A stretch of 64,000 nucleotides of DNA from Homalodisca vitripennis (taxonomy: Eukaryota > Arthropoda > Insecta > Hemiptera > Cicadellidae). The number at the start of each line of letters is the position of its first letter. The stretch's first letter is position 1. The translations under genes were made by a program, and so were the position numbers. The notes under the pieces were generated by a model. The model did no database searches. It was not told where the DNA came from and worked only from the letters and a program-made list of their open reading frames with translations. Shown here piece after piece: positions 57,906 through 64,000 of the stretch. The stretch covers positions 3,003,001 through 3,067,000 of the forward strand of contig NC_060214.1 in assembly GCF_021130785.1 (NCBI RefSeq), given 5' to 3'.

Positions 57906-59870
57906 AATGGAATGACTACGACGATGACTATCGACGAAAATAAATCGACACATCCACTTGTCAAAAATAAACGTTTTCTAATTTAAGAACAAAAAAACGG
58001 GGTATAAAAATCGAACCCTTACAAAGTAACAGTTCACTTTGTATTACGTGTCGTAGCGCAGTCTGGCGGATCCAATGTAAAAACACTCCAACATCAACAA
58101 CATTTATTGTTTAAAAAATTAATTAAATAAACTATTTAAATTGGACCGAATTGTGAATCTAAACCATTCTTGGATCCATCTGAAGACACACAAAAAGTTT
58201 CATTAAAATCGGTCAACCCGTTTAGTAGGAGTTCAGCCCCATACACACGCACACAAGAAATATATATATAAAGATATATACACCTCTTATGATATATCTG
58301 TAGGTACTATTTAGCAGAGGCTGTAACTACCTTACAAGAAGTCATAGGGGGTTACAATTCAATGATCCTAGACTGACAGAGAAGGCTGACCTGATGGTTT
58401 AAAGATGTGTCATTATCTGGAAATTCTCACGGCACAAGTCCTCCATTGAGTGCTGTACCAACTTGACTCTTTAGAGTTTCAACTATTACCAGGGCATTTT
58501 GTGTTCCTAATGCAAGCATTTGTATCAATGCTTTATATCTAAGGTGGGTACGCAGTATATTTTATTGTGAGGGAGAAGGAGACGGTTATCATAGTGATAA
58601 GATTTAATTTTATGATGTGATTTGTATAAAATTTTACAAAGTAATAAAATTTTAATCAGAAGGTATTTAGTTTCAAAATATTTGTTGTATTTATTGTCCT
58701 GTGTTGCATAATATGTTTAGTAATATTTTATGATTAAAGGTAACAAACACAACATTTACTGAAAACAATAACATGAATAAACGCATATTAAATGGGATCT
58801 ACATCCCCGTTCTTTCTCGTTTTTTGACGGTACCGCTCGCTGCTTCATCGAGAGAAGTACTTTGTCCCACTTAAATGGGTATCTGGGTTAGCAAGTACAG
58901 GGTTTGTTATTGTAATATAGGATGTGTTGCATTGTGGGGGAAGTCATTGAAGTTTTGTGCAAACACGTCACAGGACATTACAGCTATTGCTATTTCTACG
59001 TGTTACGGAACAAATCTTCACCCAGAACATCTCATATCGACGCAATATTATTTCACGGTATATTGTTTTCACACATTAAGTTTTTTTGTTTGTTACAACA
59101 ATAAATATTTATCTGCTCTATTCAACAGAGGATAATTTTATTTGAAATTTATGGTTTTTTTACTTATAATAATTATGAAAAGTGTTATGTCTTCCGATAA
59201 CGTACATCATTTTTACTAGGAAGCTTTATTTAACTCTATCCGGATAAAATAGAATTTAAAAAATATTAATTTAACGAAAGAAATTTTTATTTTTACTTTT
59301 TTATCAAACTAGTCAACCGTCAACAGTAACTTATTAGCATTAAATAAAAATGTACAACAGGAGTTGTAAAATTACTTAACCTACACAATATTAAGTAAGT
59401 TTAGATACATTGTAATTACAATTAAAACGATTAAATTCCATTTAGAGATTAATAACATATATAAGTTATTAAAATTATTAGTTACTAATAAATATAATAA
59501 CAAATCAATAAGAAAGTCACACATAAATAAAATAAAAAACAAGATATCGTAATAGTTAAAAATCGGTCACAATATATACTGATACAAATTGATAAAAAAT
59601 GAACATATAGATTAGAAAGTATATACAGAGTGTAAACGTTTGATTTTTAAAAAGCTGCGGTACATTTTACAATTAACATAAACATACTTGCTCAGATTAG
59701 ACTAAGCAAAACAAAATTAAGTCATACATATAATCAAATACATGTTTGTATAAAAACTTCATCTTTCTATTATAAGTGTGAGTTAAATCAATGTAAGTTC
59801 AAGGTTTAAAAATATTAAAACGTGTTGTATTTTTACTTACTTGAGGAATGCATGAAACAACCATATTTTC
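57906..59870. other. Centre of the inverted repeat, left part: no gene recognised
   Basis: The open frame 58875-59135 (86 codons) has no recognisable motif. At 58187-58270 GTTTCATTAAAATCGGTCAA, then CCCGTTTAGTAGGAGTTCAG and ACACACGCACACAAGAAATA form a text that, as I recall, is common near transposon ends in insect genomes. I would call it a transposon 3'-end remnant of unknown family. Confidence 0.4.
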
Positions 59871-59887
59871 AGCTACTGAAATAAGAA

Positions 59888-60150
59888 TATACTAACGAGT
59901 AAGAGAAAATAGGCCATCAAAACACAAGACGGCACTACTCTGCCAGCGAGAGAAAGACTCGGAGAGCTACAATACGGGAGTACAACAAGAAAAAAGTGCA
60001 AGACTTTGGGGTGACCGCGACCATACCTCCTCCAACGATACACGATACACTGACTAACGATTAAGAGAAGATAGAGCATCGAAACACAAGACGGCACTAC
60101 CCTGCCCGCGAGAGAACAAAGTGCGAGACTTTGTGAGTGACCGCGACCGG
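59888..60150. repeat. Tandem duplication of about 165 bp x 2 (second copy shorter)
   Basis: Copy 1 from about 59892 and copy 2 from about 60053 share ACTAACGA-TAAGAGAA, CAAAACACAAGACGGCACTA or CGAAACACAAGACGGCACTA, CTGCC-GCGAGAGAA, GTGC-AGACTTTG and GTGACCGCGACC. Copy 1 has an extra segment of about 50 bp after GAGAGAAA. It is GC-richer than its surroundings. Confidence 0.85.
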
Positions 60151-60445
60151 TACGAATATCCTTAAGATCGGCTTATTGTTCGGGCAACTGAGGAACGCTC
60201 TTGGACGGCGAACGGACAGACAGACGGGACCACGCGATGTCTCAACCAATGAGAGACGGCTGTTAAATTGGACGAAAGGTACAAGTGTAATTGATTATGT
60301 CACCACTATTGACTTCTACCTGAAGTATTTCAAAGATAGCAATGAGCCTTATGATGAATATTATAAAACTAAAAAACTACTCTACTACATATCTTGCAAA
60401 TATTATAATATTTATATAAAAAATTTAATATTTTTTTTCATTTAA
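60137..60445 (+). CDS. Unrecognised ORF of 102 codons, doubtful
   Basis: The frame continues out of the duplicated GC-rich segment into AT-rich sequence. The middle part, SVIDYVTTIDFYLKYFKDSN and on to YDEYYKTKKLLYY, has a protein-like mix of residues. The end (KNLIFFFI) is AT-driven. No domain is recognised and there is no conserved neighbour. It could be a decayed transposon ORF or chance. It starts only 13 bases before the end of the tandem duplication, so the start is uncertain. Confidence 0.15.
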   Translation: MTATGTNILKIGLLFGQLRNALGRRTDRQTGPRDVSTNERRLLNWTKGTSVIDYVTTIDFYLKYFKDSNEPYDEYYKTKKLLYYISCKYYNIYIKNLIFFFI

Positions 60446-60844
60446 TATACTAAATAATTTGATAAGATAAAAATTATCCAAACTTTTAAAAACAGCTAGT
60501 AAAATTGAGATTGGTCTTTTTACAATAGTTGGAATCTATTGAGTACCTGTTCCTGAGAGCAGATGAACAGTACCCATTTCCCAGTTTGGGAGAAACATCT
60601 CGTTCACAAGTGATTGACTGACTAGATGAGTTGTGCAGTCTATAGAGCAAAAGGATTCACATACTTCATTATTTGTACTGATTTCGCCTCCTTTTCTCTG
60701 TATTTAATATCATTCATTGCTATTGTTCCATCTTTCTCTGTGACAAATCTAAAATTATAAGTAATATCTAACTGGTTTCTATTGGTTTTTATTGCATGTA
60801 TTTATGGTCAAATAATTTACTTCTCTATGACTTCCCATTCCAGC

Positions 60845-62298
60845 GAAACGCATTGTCATTCCACCTTTACCTCATTTTTTTGGGATGTTTCCATTCTATA
60901 TTACCATATCACATTTTCAGGTGATAGGTTTTATACTTGAAGTAATAGTATAAAACAATTATTTTCTTTTCTTAATGATAACATTTATTTTGATTTTTAA
61001 TGTGTTGCAAATTTATTGCCACACTGTACATTGAAGTTTTTGTGCATCTTTAACTAGTGTATCACGGATTTCGACACCCGAGGAAGGGGGTAGAATTAAA
61101 TTCCTGAAACTTAATTTTCTATTTAACTACAAATAACGATGGAAAATGGTCGAAATTATATTATAAATACGTATCGTCCATTTTCAACTACAAACTTAGA
61201 AAACAAATCTTTTTATCAGTAATAATTCAATTGCATTGGTAGAATCCAATTAATTCTTTATTTTTACTAATTTTTGTTATTTATTTTATACAAATCAGTT
61301 TTATACTTGAATTATACTTGTATCACGTAGATTATATATCGGGTTGTGTACAAAGAGAGATATTCTTTGTTTAGTCATATATGAGTTGCCACACACGGTT
61401 TATTACTTCCTTGTAAGTCACAGTAATAGTAAACTTTATAACTGGTCTCGAATATGATCTTTTGCGTGGCCAGATTGCGTTTTACGCGCGAGGCGTTAAT
61501 GTTAAATGTTATTCAACACCACAGTAGAATATTCGTGACGAGTATTGAACGATGTTTTTATCACGGTTCAAATAGAGCAATATTGTAAATGTAACACTAT
61601 TTTATAACTTATTTTAGTGTCAAATCAGCTGTCGAAACATAGCACTGTCAAACCACACTGATTATTTATAAAGGAAAACATATGTTTACATAGAATAATT
61701 AATGTTTTGGAGAAAGAGAATCAGATGACTTAGCTAAGAGTGAAACGATTACTTTCGCAAATATCATATGTTTCGGAAAGTAGCCCATTACAATACAGAG
61801 TAAGGGAAAGATAATTTTACTAATTAAAAAAAACTAATGATGATAAAAACAATTTACCATTACAAAAATCACATTATTCACAGAATTATTATCACAAAAT
61901 CATTGCAATAATACGGTAAAGCGATGTACTAAACTACTGACCAAATTTTACTTTGTACACAAAATTCTATGAGTATTTCCTTGTCTGAAAGTAGTTATAC
62001 ACTTAGTTAAGTACTTTTTTGTTATAAAATGGAATTTCGTAATTTACAATGAACTTGAGTTGTGTCGAATCAAAAAAATCTATAAATTAATAAATTTACG
62101 TATTTTTTGATCTTTTTAATGATGAATTTGCAATATTTATATTAATAGATTTAAATTTAACCTTTTGGTTTAAAGAGTTTTAAAATATGTTGTTACAATA
62201 CAAATACACTATAATATTGTTATAAGATAGAACTCCGATTTATGATGATATTGTTTTGCAGATTTCAGAACGTGAGTATTTCACATGTTATATGGTTT
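60845..62298 (-). repeat. Right arm of a large inverted repeat
   Basis: It is the reverse complement of 56020-57566. The inner end is GAAACGCATTGTCATTCCAC and the outer end ACATGTTATATGGTTT. A family R-like block (CCCGAGGAAGGGGGTAGAAT, then AACGATGGAAAATGGTCGAA and CAACTACAAACTTAGAAAAC) lies at about 61078-61210. Flanking sequence on both sides differs from that of the left arm. A trinucleotide GCG flanks it at both ends (60843-60845 and about 62300-62302), too short to accept as a target duplication. Confidence 0.9.
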
Positions 62299-63020
62299 TG
62301 CGTTCAATAATTTAAACAGTCTATGTATAGGTATGGCATCACGAAGCATTAAAACACGAAGTAATAGTTTTTATTGAATCTTGCATTAAAATATAAAGGG
62401 GTATCTTTCTTGTCCTATTCTGCTAACAGTTTAACATATTGATGATTTGTATTTATTATCAGTAAATTTAGCTGATTCTCAGATAATAAATTAAGTCAGA
62501 CCAAATTTAATTAAATAAAATTTTAATCTTTATTAGGAATGAACTAAACATTTGAAAATTCTTTAATTTACCGTGCTACAACATGATTAAAACTTAGTTC
62601 GTTAAATTATTAAGCATTATTATTAAAACATGTCAGTTAATAACCAGGTTTGGTATACGTTTACACAGCTTGACTTGTTCAGACAATCCTTATTATTTCG
62701 GTGGGACAGACTTGTAGTCATTAGGCTATCCCGATTTGTTTCAAATACTAAAGTTGACATCTTTGCTTACACTCAAGAAATGTTAGATAGTTTTCAGAAT
62801 TTGTTAAAATTAGTTTATTTTATAGTTACAGTGAGACTCTCCATACATTGCTGTGTGACTTGTTGTATGGTTGTATGATAACAGTGTTGAATGCTTCCTT
62901 TAACTAAGGCCGGCTTTAGTTATACGGCTTTAATAAGAGAATTACAAGTCTGAAAAATTAATAACTAAACGTGATTTATCACGAATTAAAAAACAAATAT
63001 TGTGGAAATCGCCTTAGATA

Positions 63021-63115
63021 AACAGTAATTAAAACGTCAGGTGCCGCTGATGGATCTTCTTTGATGGTAATTAAGAAATGCAAATGAGAAGAGGTGGTTT
63101 GGTAATTGAGGGAGC
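63021..63115 (+). repeat. Dispersed repeat O, copy 2, with ATGCAAAT octamer
   Basis: It matches 31835-31935 in the same orientation: AACAGTAATTAAAACGTCAG, GTGC, ATCTTCT, GATGGTAATTA-GAAATGC, AAATGAGAAGA and GTGGTTTGGTAATTGA. The octamer and its flanks are identical in both copies. Confidence 0.8.
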
Positions 63116-63189
63116 AGATTCTCTCGACATGTATAATTTATTGCCTACACAATTTGTAAACGTAATTTTTTAGAACTATACTATTTTAA

Positions 63190-63320
63190 TGTAAAGTAAT
63201 ATTACACACAGTAATATTTGTCAAAATCGTAATAAAACCTTAAAGCAATGTACTAAACTACTACTCTTTATGAAACTTGACAATTTTACTTTTAGACACA
63301 CAATTCTGTCGTATGTAAAC
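63190..63320 (+). repeat. Third, partial and diverged copy of the arm repeat
   Basis: TAAAGCAATGTACTAAACTA (63242-63261) matches TAAAGCGATGTACTAAACTA (61918-61937) in the right arm. TTTTACTTTTAGACACACAA and TTCTGTCGTATG match TTTTACTTTGTACACAAAAT and TTCTATGAGTAT downstream. Weaker matches extend upstream (TCAAAATCGTAATAA versus CAAAATCATTGCAATAA). Confidence 0.6.
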
Positions 63321-63604
63321 CTACTAAATAGTAAACATGTGTTATGAGCAAGACTGTGCCGCCATTAACATTAATTATTGTGAATGTTAAGTTTGACATC
63401 TAATGTGTTTGAAAGTGCTACAACTTATTAGTTAATGATGCAAGGAATTGAGTACATGTAGTGTTTAATTAACAAACGACCAATTTACTATATTAGTTTG
63501 TGGTGTAACTAGTGGTTAGTGCTGCTGACCACCACGCATCTACGGTAGGCCTAACCTAACTCTAAATATTTGAACTTTTATTGTCTTTTCTGAACTCTTG
63601 AGTT

Positions 63605-64000
63605 ATGGATCATAGATCGATTTCTGAGTACTTAGAAGAGATTCCTAGTGATTCAGATTGTGATCAATCAGATGATACAGATGAAGATTTGACATGGTAT
63701 CCTCCCAAAAAAACATCCAAACGAGACATGATTACACTATTTTTACCTTCATCTTCTGATGAATCAGAAAATGAGCTTCCAGTTAAAAAATTAGTAGGCC
63801 TACATACTAAATCGAACATTGAGAAACATGCTATTAATAATAGCCCTAATTCTAGGTGTGCTATTCCTAAAAAAACTTACTCTCGCCAGAGTAAGATGGG
63901 TAAATCTAATGAAGCAAATTCACCAAGATTTTGGATGAATTGTTACTTGACAGTCAAATTTCACCGACTGACAGCCTACTTAGGTATTTAGATGATGAAA
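63605..64000 (+). CDS. N-terminus of a probable piggyBac-like transposase (partial, apparently frameshifted)
   Basis: ATG at 63605 opens MDHRSISEYLEEIPSDSDCD followed by QSDDTDEDLTW, an acidic N-terminus with an EYLEEIPSDSD motif of the kind seen at the start of piggyBac and PGBD transposases. A lysine-, serine- and asparagine-rich linker follows. The annotated frame ends with TAG at 63989-63991. From about 63925 another frame reads TKILDELLLDSQISPTDSLL, which looks more protein-like, so a frameshift at about 63920 is likely. The catalytic DDD core would lie beyond the window. No CCC-type terminal repeat next to a TTAA is recognised upstream. It may be a dead element copy or a domesticated gene. 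Confidence 0.4.

Larger units (their letters stand above)
62300..63600. other. AT-rich non-coding stretch with two repeat remnants
   Basis: It contains the second copy of dispersed repeat O (63021-63115) and a partial third copy of the arm repeat (63190-63320). Near 62899-62918 is a 20-bp near-palindrome centred on GGCCGGC. The 82-codon plus ORF at 62630-62878 has no recognised domain. No supported gene is seen. Confidence 0.5.

Noticed and set aside
56020..62298. Arms interpreted as a pair of LTRs
   Set aside because: They are inverted and not direct repeats. Although TGTGAAATAC and GGAATGACA would give TG...CA ends, the similarity between the arms continues several bases beyond both points.
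63505..63555. A-box-like TAGTGGTTAGTGCTGCTGAC
   Set aside because: It looks like a tRNA D-arm, but no B box is found downstream. It could be a SINE trace; not enough evidence.

Overview
The window looks like non-genic nuclear DNA from an arthropod, most likely an insect with a repeat-rich genome. It is roughly two thirds A+T by eye, has no operon-like gene packing, and carries animal-type non-LTR retrotransposons and a piggyBac-like N-terminus. A hemipteroid insect is my guess from the style of the elements, but the sequence does not prove it. I found no intact host gene, no convincing tRNA or rRNA gene and no CRISPR array. Long ORFs occur only in dead retrotransposons, in tandem repeats whose period is a multiple of three, and in the fragment at the right edge.

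Layout. 1-3450: a plus-strand LINE with endonuclease, reverse transcriptase, RNase H and a CCHC knuckle, broken by stops and frameshifts. 3450-10100: AT-rich sequence with one probable minus-strand LINE 3' end (7408-7745). 10100-42600: AT-rich DNA studded with about a dozen unrelated tandem arrays. Their units are about 46, 190, 23 (nested as 184), 96, 52, 112, 125, 273, 145, 27, 37 and 160 bp, and several long TA or CA microsatellites lie among them. A 473-bp TIR element at 22563-23035 sits inside one unit of the 112-bp array. 47078-50011: a minus-strand 5'-truncated Jockey/CR1-like LINE. 50187-55645: a nearly full-length plus-strand LINE of the same broad clade, with ORF1 (PHD finger, coiled coil, FP-like domain) and ORF2 (endonuclease plus RT). 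The two are divergent and about 175 bp apart. 56020-62298: two 1.45-1.55 kb arms in inverted orientation around a 3.3-kb centre, with a third diverged partial copy at about 63190-63320. 63605-end: the start of a protein with an acidic N-terminus like that of piggyBac transposases, cut by the window edge.

The recoverable biology is retrotransposition, DNA transposition and repeated tandem amplification. The observations most worth following are the nested 23/184-bp array, the TIR element that marks a dated unit of the 112-bp satellite, the diverged relative of the 96-bp satellite 4 kb away, the large inverted repeat, and a roughly 95-bp dispersed repeat with a conserved ATGCAAAT octamer. Nothing here can honestly be called a new enzymatic or defence system.
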